Shown: positions 17,015 to 25,896, counted from the stretch's first letter. The stretch: DNA of 64,000 nt from Phyllobacterium sp. OV277 (GCF_900104355.1 NZ_FNIY01000001.1:1116001-1180000); one strand, 5' to 3'. The notes: generated from the letters alone by a model not told the origin. Made by a program: numbers and translations.

Positions 17015-17460
17015 CTTGAGTCTCCAATCGTGACGGCACTTCCGGCCGTCTTAACAAGTTGCGATCGCAGGGGTTTCTCCCCCGTATGATCGCCAGGACA
17101 AAGTGCATGAATCCATCTCACGCGAAGCCAGCCTTTGGAGATGCTGGAAACACGGACGAGTTCATGCGGCGATGGATCTACGCTAAGCCAGCGTTGATCC
17201 GCTTTGTCTGCCTTGGTTTGGATGATCCCATCCGCACTACCGGCAATGAAGGTGTGCCTCTTCAGTAATTCCGGCTTATGGACAGCCGAAAGACACCAGA
17301 AAGGCCCGCACCGTCGTTGCTTCAAGATGTCCTCAGTCTGGCAGTAGGCCGTCAAACTGACTGGAGGGGTTAGTTCCAGGTACCATACCGTTTCCTCACC
17401 ATAATGAGGATCGGCGGACACCCATGGGGCACGTGCGACTTTGGGCAAGGGCGATATAAG
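17015..17460 (-). ncRNA. Long 5' leader of ornithine decarboxylase, candidate speF RNA motif
   Basis: The gene-free stretch before the decarboxylase is over 500 bases. Reading the minus strand towards the start codon there is a stem GCGATC...GATCGC (17061-17066 with 17088-17093) enclosing a GGGG/CCCC inner helix. Next comes a GACGGC/GCCGTC hairpin (17032-17050) immediately before the ribosome binding site. Upstream, repeated GGCT(T/G)...GCGT and GATCCATC/GATGGATT segments (17104-17190) can pair. The speF motif of alphaproteobacteria is known as a long cis-element exactly upstream of this gene. The assignment rests on position, length and stems; I did not run a covariance search. Confidence 0.6.
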
Positions 17461-17555
17461 TCCAAACTTGTGTCCAATCAATGACAAATCTCGCATTTGC
17501 GAATTTTTTTTATTCATTGAACAAACGGACTCAAATCACATAGAATTATTGAACG

Positions 17556-18746
17556 ATGAAGACGATTTCACCCCTGAATGCCCTGCTGGACCTGCCTTTT
17601 CAGGCCTTTCCCGCCGTGGAAGGCCCGCTGAGCGGATACACGCTCGCCGTCAAGGATATCTTCGATATTGCGGGCCTGCCGACGCAATGTGGCAATCCTG
17701 GGAAAAATCACGAATCAGCCGCAAGTATTACCGCGCCTTCCGTGCAGAAATTGCTGGATTCCGGTGCCCAATTCATCGGCAAGACACAGACGGATGAGCT
17801 GGCTTTTTCGCTGATGGGGCAGAACAGTCATTATCCCTTCCCTATCAATCCAAAGGCACCCGGCCGGGTGACCGGCGGATCATCCTCGGGATCAGCTTCT
17901 GCCGTGGCGGGCGGCCTAGCCGACATCGCCATCGGATCGGATACAGGCGGCTCCATCCGCGCACCGGCAAGCTTCTGCGGGCTGATTGGCCTGCGCACCA
18001 CCCATGGCCGCTTGTCGCTTGGCGGTGCCATGCCGCTCGCGCCGTCTCTCGACACTTTCGGCTGGTTCACACGGGATATGGCGCTCTATGAAAAAGTGGG
18101 CGCAGTCCTGCTCGGGCCAGATGAAACCGACTTCAAGCTCAACCGCCCATTGTTCATCCCGCTTTTGGAGCACTACCTGCTTGGCGAGGCTGAGGATGCG
18201 GCGTTCCGCGCCATGTACGGGCATGTCGCCGCGCATCTCGGCCATGCCAAGTCCTCCCGCCAGTCGACAGCCTCGATGGATGATCTTTATCTCTGCTTCC
18301 GGCAGATACAGGGCTTTGAAGCTTGGGCCGCCCATGGCGCATGGATATCGGCAGCAGATCGCCATCTTGGCCCCGGCGTCAAAGAGCGGTTCGAATATGG
18401 CTCGACCATCGATGCGCAAACCTATGAAGCCCAGACAAAGCGCCGCGATCTTTTCCGCAGCGAGCTTGCCGATGTGCTCAGAGAGGATGGCGTGATGGTT
18501 CTGCCAACGGTTCCCGGTGCCGCTCCGTTAGTCAACTCGACATTTGACGACCTGCAAGCCTATCGCGAACGAGCGCTGCGATTGCTTTGCCTCTCCGGCC
18601 TTTCCGGTTTTCCGCAAATCACCTTGCCGCTCGGCGAAGTGCACGGCGCACCGTTCGGCATTTCCCTCATTGGACCCAAGGGCAGCGACAGCGCCCTGAT
18701 CCGTCTTGGCAGCGCCATTCTGTCATCAGCAGAAGCAAGGACCTGA
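17556..18746 (+). CDS. Amidase (amidase signature family)
   Basis: 396 residues, slightly short for the family but with the full Ser-cisSer-Lys triad: Lys in YTLAVKDIFDIAG (near 31), the GGSSSGSASAVAGG loop with the cis-Ser, and the nucleophile Ser in SDTGGSIRAPAS. It hydrolyses a carboxylic amide to acid and ammonia. It is not GatA by context, since gatB and gatC are absent. A LysR regulator gene begins one base after its stop on the same strand, which is an unusual tandem, not divergent, arrangement. The substrate is unknown. Confidence 0.9.
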   Translation: MKTISPLNALLDLPFQAFPAVEGPLSGYTLAVKDIFDIAGLPTQCGNPGKNHESAASITAPSVQKLLDSGAQFIGKTQTDELAFSLMGQNSHYPFPINPKAPGRVTGGSSSGSASAVAGGLADIAIGSDTGGSIRAPASFCGLIGLRTTHGRLSLGGAMPLAPSLDTFGWFTRDMALYEKVGAVLLGPDETDFKLNRPLFIPLLEHYLLGEAEDAAFRAMYGHVAAHLGHAKSSRQSTASMDDLYLCFRQIQGFEAWAAHGAWISAADRHLGPGVKERFEYGSTIDAQTYEAQTKRRDLFRSELADVLREDGVMVLPTVPGAAPLVNSTFDDLQAYRERALRLLCLSGLSGFPQITLPLGEVHGAPFGISLIGPKGSDSALIRLGSAILSSAEART

Positions 18747-18747
18747 C

Positions 18748-19647
18748 ATGGACACACTCACCCGCATGCGCGCCTATATCGATGTGGTGGAAGCGGAAGG
18801 GTTTTCCGCCGCCGCGCGCAAGATCGGCCGGTCAAAGGCGCTGCTCTCCAAATATGTCCGTGAACTGGAAGATGAACTTGGCGCGCTGCTGCTTAACCGC
18901 ACCACGCGACAGTTTTCACTGACCGAGGCAGGGCACACCTATTACCAACGCGCCAGCGAAATCCTGCGCGAAGTGGAAAACCTGCAGGAAACGGTGCGCG
19001 AATCGAGCAGCGACGTCAAAGGCCGGATCAAGGTTTCTGCACCCCGCACCTTTGCGGATGCGGATATCGGCCAGTGCCTGATCGATTTCTGCATCGAGCA
19101 GCCGGATATCGTGCTTGACGTGCGCCTCGATGACCGCTTTGTCGATCTGGTGGAAGAAGGCTTTGACCTTGCCATCCGCATTACGCGTTTGCAGGATTCA
19201 TCGCTGATCGCCAAACGCATTGCCCCCTTCGGCACCGTGCTCTGCGCCTCGCCCGATCTGATCGAGCGCGTCGGGCGACCGACACGGCCTGAACAACTGG
19301 CATCCCTGCCCTGCATCATCGACACCAACAACCGCTCACGCAACAGCTGGCAGTTTTACAATGAGAACGGCCCGACAATTTCGGTGCAGGTTTCCGGACG
19401 CATGGAAATCAACAGCCCGCTTTCCACCCGCCGCGCTGTGCTTGCCGGTCTTGGCTTTGCCTCCATGCCGGATTTCATTGCCAAACCGGATATTGAAAGC
19501 GGCAGGCTGATCAGCGTCCTCGATGAATTCTCGCTGCGCGATGGCGGCATCTACGCGGTTTACCCGCACCGCCGCTATCTTCCGGCAAAAGTACGCGTGC
19601 TGGTTGACTATCTTGCAAAATGGTTCAAGGACAATCGTAGGGTATGA
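18748..19647 (+). CDS. LysR-family transcriptional regulator
   Basis: 299 residues from the ATG at 18748, one base after the amidase stop; AGCAAGGA in the amidase tail is its ribosome binding site. It has an N-terminal winged helix-turn-helix (MRAYIDVVEAEGFSAAARKI...) and a C-terminal periplasmic-binding-like effector domain from about residue 90. It belongs to the branch with a short acidic-aromatic sensor domain seen in many proteobacterial regulators. Co-transcription with the amidase suggests autogenous control of amide use. Its last codons overlap the control region of the DUF1007 gene. Confidence 0.9.
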   Translation: MDTLTRMRAYIDVVEAEGFSAAARKIGRSKALLSKYVRELEDELGALLLNRTTRQFSLTEAGHTYYQRASEILREVENLQETVRESSSDVKGRIKVSAPRTFADADIGQCLIDFCIEQPDIVLDVRLDDRFVDLVEEGFDLAIRITRLQDSSLIAKRIAPFGTVLCASPDLIERVGRPTRPEQLASLPCIIDTNNRSRNSWQFYNENGPTISVQVSGRMEINSPLSTRRAVLAGLGFASMPDFIAKPDIESGRLISVLDEFSLRDGGIYAVYPHRRYLPAKVRVLVDYLAKWFKDNRRV

Positions 19648-19714
19648 ATATGTTATATCGTCCCAATTTCGACACGTTCGGAATGTCCTTTGCGCACATG
19701 ATACGGGCGGAATA

Positions 19715-20374
19715 ATGCACCAAAGATTCGCGATTTTCGTCGCAATACTCAGCTTGGGAATGATGATCGCCACACCGGCGTATGTACATCCGCACGTCTT
19801 TGCCGAAGCGCGCCTCGACGTGACGATCAACCCCGATGGGACCGTGCAGAAACTCGGCCATGTCTGGCGTTTTGACGATCTCTTTTCCAGCACGGTCCTT
19901 GTCGAATTCGACAAGAATGGCGATCTGCAACTGGACCAGAAAGAACTCGCTGAACTGGCCAATACCATCAATTCATCGATTTCAGAATTCGACTATTTCC
20001 AGTCGGTGATGCTGGATAACAAGAAGGTGGTGATGGCCGCGCCGGAGCATCTGATTGCGGATTTCCAGAACAACCAGCTGCTGATCATCTTCGAGAGCAA
20101 ACCGAAACAGCCGTTGAAACTCGGCAAGGTAACCAGTTTCGGCGTCTATGATCCGACATTCTACACGGCCATCGACTACGTTAACGATACGGATATTCAC
20201 GTCACCGGCATGCCTGCAAACTGCAAGTCAAAGGTTGTACGACCCAATCCGGATGAAGCAATTGCCGCCAATCAGTCAACATTGACGGACTCCTTCTTTA
20301 ATGACCCGACTGGGACTAATATGTCGAAAATCTTCGCCACCCGGCTGGAAATAGACTGCCCGGCAAAAGGATAA
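19715..20374 (+). CDS. DUF1007-family periplasmic protein
   Basis: 219 residues from the ATG at 19715, the first start that gives a signal peptide (hydrophobic residues 6-22 ending before HPHVFAEARL). The HPHVF motif just after the expected cleavage site and the following beta-rich domain are typical of DUF1007 proteins. A His-rich mature N-terminus could bind metal. The stop is one base before the NicO-type transporter start. In other bacteria this family is found with nickel/cobalt or zinc transport genes, so a periplasmic metal-delivery role is likely. Confidence 0.85.
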   Translation: MHQRFAIFVAILSLGMMIATPAYVHPHVFAEARLDVTINPDGTVQKLGHVWRFDDLFSSTVLVEFDKNGDLQLDQKELAELANTINSSISEFDYFQSVMLDNKKVVMAAPEHLIADFQNNQLLIIFESKPKQPLKLGKVTSFGVYDPTFYTAIDYVNDTDIHVTGMPANCKSKVVRPNPDEAIAANQSTLTDSFFNDPTGTNMSKIFATRLEIDCPAKG

Positions 20375-20375
20375 G

Positions 20376-21530
20376 ATGATGCGGAAAACAACCCTTGTTT
20401 GTGCGCTGGTTCTTGCGGCTCTGTTTGGCGGTCACGCGCTGGCGCAGACCTCGTCGCTGGGTATTGGCTCGAACGAAGTGGCCATGCAGCCAACCGGGCC
20501 TTTCGCTGAAATCATCCTCTGGATCAACCTGCAGCAGCGCAATTTCTATCTGGCCATGACCCATGCGCTGAAAGCCATGCGCGAAGACCCGTGGCAGGCT
20601 TCCGTTCTCGTCGGCCTCTCTTTCCTTTATGGTATCCTGCATGCCGTCGGGCCCGGCCACGGCAAGGCGGTCATTTCGTCCTACATGCTGGCCAATGAAA
20701 CCACGCTGAAGCGCGGCATTCTCCTGTCCTTTGCCTCGTCCATGCTTCAGGCGCTTACCGCACTGTTCATCGTGGGTCTGGCTTGGCTCGTTCTGCGCGG
20801 CACCACCGTGTCAATGAACGATGCGGCCCGTTATATGGAAATCGCCAGTTTCGTGCTGATTATCGCCTTCGGCCTGTCGCTGCTGTGGCGCAAGCTGCCG
20901 CTGATGTTTGGCCCGCGCGTCGCGCATCTGGTGCCTGAGAAACACGATCATGGCTCTGTCCTGACCGATCACCATCATGACCATCATCACAGCCATGACG
21001 ATGATTGCGGTTGCGGGCATGATCACCACGATCACGATCATGGGCATAGCCATGCAGCGCATGCACCGGTTGCCCATGTCCACAGCCACGCCAATCACGC
21101 ACATGATTATCACGATCATAAACATGATCACGCTCACAACCATGCAGCGGGCGAAGTCTGCGCCACCTGCGGCCATTCCCATGCGCCTGATCCGGCAATG
21201 CTGGCGGGTGAGTTCAACTGGAAAACCGCATGGGCCGCCATTGTCGCCGTCGGCCTGCGCCCCTGCTCCGGCGCACTGATCGTTCTGACATTCTCATTGC
21301 TGAACGGCCTGATGCTCGGCGGCGTGCTTTCTGTCTTCGCCATGGCACTTGGCACGTTCATTACAGTTGCCACGCTGGCAACGCTCGCGGTTATGGCGAA
21401 GAATGTTGCGTTGAAGATTTCCGGCGGTGGAGCGCTTTCGAGCCGGGTGCAGAACACGATCGAAGTTGGTGGTGCACTGTTTATCGTACTGGTCGGTGTG
21501 TTGCTGCTGACGGCCGCAATTCGGTTTTAG
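20376..21530 (+). CDS. NicO-family nickel/cobalt (or other divalent metal) transporter, RcnA-like
   Basis: 384 residues. A signal-anchor-like start, then membrane segments with GPGHGKAVISSYMLAN (a family motif with His and Gly) near residue 92 and LRPCSGALIVLTF near 295. Between them is a very His- and Asp-rich cytoplasmic or periplasmic loop (about residues 188-270, around 30 His) that would bind metal. RcnA exports Ni and Co in E. coli, while NicO homologues with DUF1007 partners are also linked to uptake. Direction cannot be read from sequence. It starts one base after the DUF1007 stop. Confidence 0.9.
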   Translation: MMRKTTLVCALVLAALFGGHALAQTSSLGIGSNEVAMQPTGPFAEIILWINLQQRNFYLAMTHALKAMREDPWQASVLVGLSFLYGILHAVGPGHGKAVISSYMLANETTLKRGILLSFASSMLQALTALFIVGLAWLVLRGTTVSMNDAARYMEIASFVLIIAFGLSLLWRKLPLMFGPRVAHLVPEKHDHGSVLTDHHHDHHHSHDDDCGCGHDHHDHDHGHSHAAHAPVAHVHSHANHAHDYHDHKHDHAHNHAAGEVCATCGHSHAPDPAMLAGEFNWKTAWAAIVAVGLRPCSGALIVLTFSLLNGLMLGGVLSVFAMALGTFITVATLATLAVMAKNVALKISGGGALSSRVQNTIEVGGALFIVLVGVLLLTAAIRF

Positions 21531-21587
21531 AGAGAGTAGTGAGTGTTTGGTGGTGAGTAGTCAGTAGTAGTGCGTGGTTCGTGGTTC

Positions 21588-21881
21588 GTGGTTCGACAAG
21601 CTCACCATGAGGGGCTTGGGTGGATGCAACGCTAATCACCAATGTTGCAGAACTTGACTGTCGACAACCCACCCACCTCTCCGTCATCCTCGGGCTTGAC
21701 CCGAGGACCCTTGGCTAAGGAGATTAGATGAATCCGGATATTCAGCACTTTTGAATTGTGGGTCCTCGGGTCAAGCCCGAGGATGACGGAGAGAGGTAGG
21801 TTGAAGGGGTGCTATATTCTGCAACATTGGCGATTAGCGTTGCATCCACCCAAGCCCCTCATGGTGAGCTTGTCGAACCAC
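21588..21881. repeat. Family B hairpin B2 carrying element A3 (best-preserved composite)
   Basis: 62-bp arms (21588-21649 and 21820-21881) are reverse complements with one mismatch, and A3 lies between them. Outside the left arm GTGGTTC is repeated in tandem three times, and GAACCAC is repeated outside the right arm. The element fills most of the gap between the NicO gene and the small membrane protein. Confidence 0.95.
21681..21789. repeat. Palindromic element A3 (family A)
   Basis: Inverted arms of 30-31 bp at 21681-21710 and 21759-21789, total 109 bp. The centre matches the reverse complement of the A1 centre, so A3 is inserted in the opposite orientation. Confidence 0.95.
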
Positions 21882-21927
21882 GAACCACACACTATTGACT
21901 ATTGACTATTGACTACCCACCAACCAG

Positions 21928-22140
21928 CTAATCCTTACGCCGTTGCCTTCTCGCTCTCAGCCAGAAAACAACGAAAAAACCAAACACAAACAGCGCACCG
22001 AAAACACCGGCCAACGCAGGAGAATGGGCGCCCAGCGCCAGCATCATGGTGGGCATGTAGAACGCGGCAAAACCGAAACCAAGCATGATACAGGCTGCGG
22101 CGATGGCAGCGTTGCGGGTTTTGGGATCACTCACGGGCAT
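21928..22140 (-). CDS. Small two-helix membrane protein, unknown function
   Basis: 70 residues from the ATG at 22140 (AGAAAG upstream). Two hydrophobic segments (about residues 10-30 and 36-58) are separated by ALGAHSPALAG, with a very basic tail RARRQRRKD. The frame extends upstream to 22197, but that part has no membrane character. Function unknown. It lies 60 bases upstream of, and in the opposite direction from, nothing functional that I can identify; a GNAT gene on the same strand ends at 22201 just before it. Confidence 0.6.
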   Translation of the reverse strand: MPVSDPKTRNAAIAAACIMLGFGFAAFYMPTMMLALGAHSPALAGVFGALFVFGFFVVFWLRARRQRRKD

Positions 22141-22200
22141 GGGTCTTTCTTCTGGCAGCATTCGCAGCCTTTGTAGCTCCGTTGCATCCGAACGCAAGCA

Positions 22201-22875
22201 CTACCTTGCGCGGAAATCCTCCAGCCGCTTGATCTGCTGTCCATCCGCGTCGAAATTATCCGGCGACAGCCACGCCTGATAGGCGGCTTTCAGCGCCGGC
22301 CATTCGCTGTCGATAATCGAGAACCACGCCGTATCGCGGTTTTGATCCTTCTGCACCATATGCTGGCGGAAAATACCTTCGAACGTAAAGCCAAAACGTT
22401 CCGCCGCCCGCTTGGACGGCTCATTGGCGTTGTTGCATTTCCACTCGTAGCGGCGATATCCCAACGTATCGAATATATAGGACGCGAAGAGATATTGGGC
22501 TTCGGTGGCAGCCGGTTTGCGCGAGATCAGCGGTCCCCAATAAATATTGCCGATTTCGATCACGCCGAATGTCGGATCGATCCGCATCAAAGTCTGGCGG
22601 CCTGCAACCTTGCCTGATTTCTTGTCGATGACCGCAAAAAACAGTGGGTCCTTGCTGGCGGATACTTTTTCCAGCCAGGCATCAAAAGCCGGGCGGTCGC
22701 CTGCTGCGGTTTCAAACAGATAGCGAAACCGGTCTCCGGCATCCTCGACACTCGATGCCTCGTAGAGCCCGTCGCCATGTTTGGCCACATCCAGCGGCTC
22801 AAGGGTGACATAGTGCCCCTCGATGGTTTCACGGGCAGGAGATGGGCGCGGCGTCCAGTCTTTGAGATCGATCAT
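22201..22875 (-). CDS. GNAT-family acetyltransferase, RimJ/RimL-like
   Basis: 224 residues. The pattern HYVTLEPLDVAKHGDGLYEA near the N-terminus, IGNIYWGPLISRKPAATEA as acetyl-CoA region and the tail VQKDQNRDTAWFSIIDSEW are typical of RimJ-like acetyltransferases that modify N-termini or small molecules. The acceptor is unknown. It is divergent from the aminotransferase gene at 22966 with 90 bases between. Confidence 0.88.
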   Translation of the reverse strand: MIDLKDWTPRPSPARETIEGHYVTLEPLDVAKHGDGLYEASSVEDAGDRFRYLFETAAGDRPAFDAWLEKVSASKDPLFFAVIDKKSGKVAGRQTLMRIDPTFGVIEIGNIYWGPLISRKPAATEAQYLFASYIFDTLGYRRYEWKCNNANEPSKRAAERFGFTFEGIFRQHMVQKDQNRDTAWFSIIDSEWPALKAAYQAWLSPDNFDADGQQIKRLEDFRAR

Positions 22876-22965
22876 GATAGCGGCCTGTTTTGCATATGAG
22901 TATTTGACTCCATACAGTCAGAGCAGCACAAAGCTGAAGTCATAAATTGTATGTAGGACAAGATA

Positions 22966-24135
22966 ATGCTGCGTACCATCTCCGGTTTCGACCGTATTGG
23001 TGAAGAAAATGCCTTTGCTGTTCTCGCCCGCGCAACGGCCCTCGCCTCCCAAGGCAAAGACATCATCAATCTTGGGATCGGCCAACCGGATTTCAGAACA
23101 CCCGAACATATCGTCGAAGCGGCGATCAAGGCGTTGAGAGACGGCCACCATGGTTATACGCCAGCAACCGGACTGCTCGCTGCGCGTGAGGCTGTGGCCC
23201 GGCGCACGCTGACCACGACAGGCGTCGAAGTCTCCCCTGACAATGTGATTATCGTTCCGGGCGGCAAGGTCACGATGTTTGCCGCCATCATGATTTTTGG
23301 CGAACCCGGTGCAGAAATTCTCTACCCCGACCCCGGCTTTCCCATCTATCGCTCGATGATTGAATTCACAGGCGCAACGCCGGTTCCCGTGCCTATCCGC
23401 GAAGAGAACAGCTTTGCCTTCTCCGCTGAAGAAACGCTGGCGCTTATCACGCCCAAAACACGATTGTTGATCCTCAATTCTCCGGCTAATCCGACCGGCG
23501 GCGTTACGCCGAAATCCGAGATTGAAAAGCTGGTAAAGGGCCTCGAAGCCCACCCACACGTCGCCATCATGTCCGATGAGATTTATGACGTCATGACCTA
23601 TGATGGCGAGGAACATTGTTCGCTGCTGACCTTCCCCTCCATTCGCGACCGGCTGATTGTTCTCAATGGCTGGTCGAAAACATGGGCCATGACCGGCTGG
23701 CGCATGGGCTGGTCGATCTGGCCCGATAGCCTTTATGACAAGGTGCGCAAGCTTGCGGTCAATTGCTGGTCCTGTGTCAATGCACCGAGCCAATATGCCG
23801 GTATTGCCGCCATTGATGGCCCGCAGGATGATGTGGAAAAAATGTGCCGCGCTTTTGATAGCCGTCGCAGGATTGTTGTTGATGGTCTGAACAGCCTGCC
23901 GGGCATCAGCTGCGCCACACCGAAGGGCGCATTCTATGCCTTCCCCAACATCAAGGACACCGGTTGGCCCGCCAAGCAGCTCGCAGCCGCATTGCTTGAT
24001 GAAGCGGGTGTGGCGCTGATCGGCGGCCCGGATTTCGGCATTCTCGGCGAGGGCTATATCCGGCTTTCCTATGCCAATTCCGAGGAAAACATTGTGCGCG
24101 CCATTGAGCGGATCGAGCGGTTCCTCGTGAAATAA
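22966..24135 (+). CDS. PLP-dependent aminotransferase, class I/II
   Basis: 389 residues, fold type I. NSPANPTGG binds substrate and cofactor near residue 169, SDEIYDVMTYDG follows, and NGWSKTWAMTGWRMGW holds the PLP lysine near 236. The C-terminal RLSYANSEENI has the carboxylate-binding Arg. It is of the aspartate aminotransferase subgroup with broad specificity, so the exact amino acid pair is open. AGGA precedes the ATG. It converges on modC with two bases between stops. Confidence 0.92.
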   Translation: MLRTISGFDRIGEENAFAVLARATALASQGKDIINLGIGQPDFRTPEHIVEAAIKALRDGHHGYTPATGLLAAREAVARRTLTTTGVEVSPDNVIIVPGGKVTMFAAIMIFGEPGAEILYPDPGFPIYRSMIEFTGATPVPVPIREENSFAFSAEETLALITPKTRLLILNSPANPTGGVTPKSEIEKLVKGLEAHPHVAIMSDEIYDVMTYDGEEHCSLLTFPSIRDRLIVLNGWSKTWAMTGWRMGWSIWPDSLYDKVRKLAVNCWSCVNAPSQYAGIAAIDGPQDDVEKMCRAFDSRRRIVVDGLNSLPGISCATPKGAFYAFPNIKDTGWPAKQLAAALLDEAGVALIGGPDFGILGEGYIRLSYANSEENIVRAIERIERFLVK

Positions 24136-24137
24136 TT

Positions 24138-25214
24138 TTAGCCGCGCAACACGCCGCGATCGACGGAAGCGGCTTTCACCAGGGCGAAAACAGTGTCGCC
24201 CTGCTTGAGAGCAAGCTCGCTGGCGGATTTGCGCGTCAGCCGCGCGCTGATCGTTTGGCCGCCAATATCGAGCGTGAGATCACAGTCCGGGCCATCATTG
24301 GTAGTAATGAAAACAATACGCGCAGGCAAAATGTTACGAATGCTGATCGCTTCCGGTAGCGCGCGGGCAATCGAAACATCGCGCGCTCTTATGCGCAGCC
24401 GCAGTTTGGTCCCGTCGGCAAAGCCGAGCTTGGCAATCTGAAACGGATGACCGCCAATATCAATCGAGGTCAGCCCGAAGGCGTCATCGCTTGCTGTGAC
24501 GGTGCCCGAAACAAGCGCTCCCGCATCGTCATGACTTCCAAGCCGCGAGAAGATGGTTTCGGCAGGCCCGCTTGCGGTTACGCGGCCAGCCTGTAGCAGC
24601 ACGATCTCGTCTGCCAGCCGCGCCACCTCATCAATCTCATGGCTGACATAGAGGATCGGCAAGCCGGTCTCGTCGCGCAGGGTTTCAAGGAAGGGTAGAA
24701 TTTCCTGCCGCCTGTTATGGTCAAGCGATGAGAGCGGCTCATCCATGAGAAGCAGTGACGGATTGGAGAGCAGTGCCCGCCCGATGGCAACGCGCTGGCG
24801 TTCACCGCCCGAAAGCGTTGTCGGCGAGCGCTGCTGCAAATGCTCAAGCCCAAGCAGCGCCACCACCCTGTCATAGGGCAAGCCCTCGCTGCGCCGTCCG
24901 GCCCAGCGCGCATAGGTCAAATTGGTCTTGACTGAAAGATGCGGAAACAACCGCGCATCCTGAAAGACATAGCCGATACGCCGCTGTTCCGGCGGCAGGT
25001 TGATCCCGTTGGCGCTGTCGAACAGCACGTGATCCCGGATGGTGATGCGGCCCTGTTTGGGACGTGTCACACCAGCGATCATTTTCAGAAGTGTTGTCTT
25101 GCCCGCGCCGGATTCTCCAAACAGCGCGGTGACACCGCCGCCTGCGGTAAACTCGGCAGCGACCGGAAACGATCCGACCTGCCCACTGACCGAAACGAAC
25201 AGCGTATCGCTCAT
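24138..25214 (-). CDS. modC: Molybdate ABC transporter ATP-binding protein
   Basis: 358 residues from the ATG at 25214, which overlaps the modB stop (ATGA), the usual coupling. Walker A GESGAGKTT, signature LSGGERQRVAIGRAL and Walker B LLLMDEPLSSLD lie in the first 170 residues. The last 70 residues form the TOBE/mop-like molybdate-binding domain (LKQGDTVFALVKAASV). It energises molybdate uptake with ModB and ModA for molybdenum cofactor enzymes. Confidence 0.96.
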   Translation of the reverse strand: MSDTLFVSVSGQVGSFPVAAEFTAGGGVTALFGESGAGKTTLLKMIAGVTRPKQGRITIRDHVLFDSANGINLPPEQRRIGYVFQDARLFPHLSVKTNLTYARWAGRRSEGLPYDRVVALLGLEHLQQRSPTTLSGGERQRVAIGRALLSNPSLLLMDEPLSSLDHNRRQEILPFLETLRDETGLPILYVSHEIDEVARLADEIVLLQAGRVTASGPAETIFSRLGSHDDAGALVSGTVTASDDAFGLTSIDIGGHPFQIAKLGFADGTKLRLRIRARDVSIARALPEAISIRNILPARIVFITTNDGPDCDLTLDIGGQTISARLTRKSASELALKQGDTVFALVKAASVDRGVLRG

Positions 25215-25894
25215 GACCGCCCTCCGCTTAAGCGCCGCTGCAACCATTCTGAGGCAACAACAGCAACAATGGAGATCACCACCGAAACGAGGATCAGCCG
25301 CAGGGCGGCGATATCACCATTCGGGCTTTGCAGCAGGGAATAGATCGCAAGCGACATGGTCTGCGTTTCACCGGGAATATTCGACACAAAGGTAATCGTT
25401 GCGCCAAACTCACCCAGCGCTTTGGCAAAGCCGAGTACGGCACCGGCCAATATACCCGGCAACAGCAGAGGCAGCGTCACCGTGAAGAAGACGACAACGC
25501 GCCCTGCCCCAAGCGAGCGCGCCGCCTCTTCAAGACCGCGATCAAGGCTCTCAATGGAAAGACGCATTGGCCGGACCAGCAAGGGAAAGGCCATGACACC
25601 CGCAGCCAGCGCAGCGCCGGTCCAGCGAAACGCGAAGGTCAGCCCGAAAATATCATTGAGAAAACCGCCAATGGTGCCGCGTGCGCCAAACCACACCAAA
25701 AGCAGATAGCCCGTCACCACAGGCGGGATAACCAGCGGCATGGTGATGACAGCCTGCAAGAGGCTCTTACCCCAAAAGGAATAACGCGCCAGAATCCACG
25801 CAATGATGAAAGCAAATGGCAGGGCAACGAGGATCGCGACCAGCGCGACCCTCAGCGACAGAAGAACAATGGCCCATTCTGCCTCACCCAGCAC
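25211..25894 (-). CDS. modB: Molybdate ABC transporter permease
   Basis: 227 residues with five to six membrane segments and the permease EAA-like loop EEAARSLGAGRVVVFF near residue 140. LPLVIPPVVTGYLLL and FAKALGEFGATITFV are strongly ModB-like. It overlaps modC by four bases and follows modA by two bases, so the three form one operon on the minus strand. Confidence 0.96.
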   Translation of the reverse strand: MLGEAEWAIVLLSLRVALVAILVALPFAFIIAWILARYSFWGKSLLQAVITMPLVIPPVVTGYLLLVWFGARGTIGGFLNDIFGLTFAFRWTGAALAAGVMAFPLLVRPMRLSIESLDRGLEEAARSLGAGRVVVFFTVTLPLLLPGILAGAVLGFAKALGEFGATITFVSNIPGETQTMSLAIYSLLQSPNGDIAALRLILVSVVISIVAVVASEWLQRRLSGGRS

Positions 25895-25896
25895 TA

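Noticed and set aside
16873-17517. 214-codon frame as an independent protein-coding gene
   Set aside because: It overlaps the ornithine decarboxylase start in another frame and covers the structured leader; treated as possible leader translation only, not as a gene.
17556-18746. Amidase gene as gatA
   Set aside because: No gatB or gatC nearby, shorter than GatA, and translationally adjacent to a LysR regulator.
21001-21160. Repetitive CATGATCA-type DNA inside the NicO gene as a satellite repeat
   Set aside because: It encodes the His/Asp-rich loop (CAT, CAC, GAT codons) and stays in frame; it is a protein feature.
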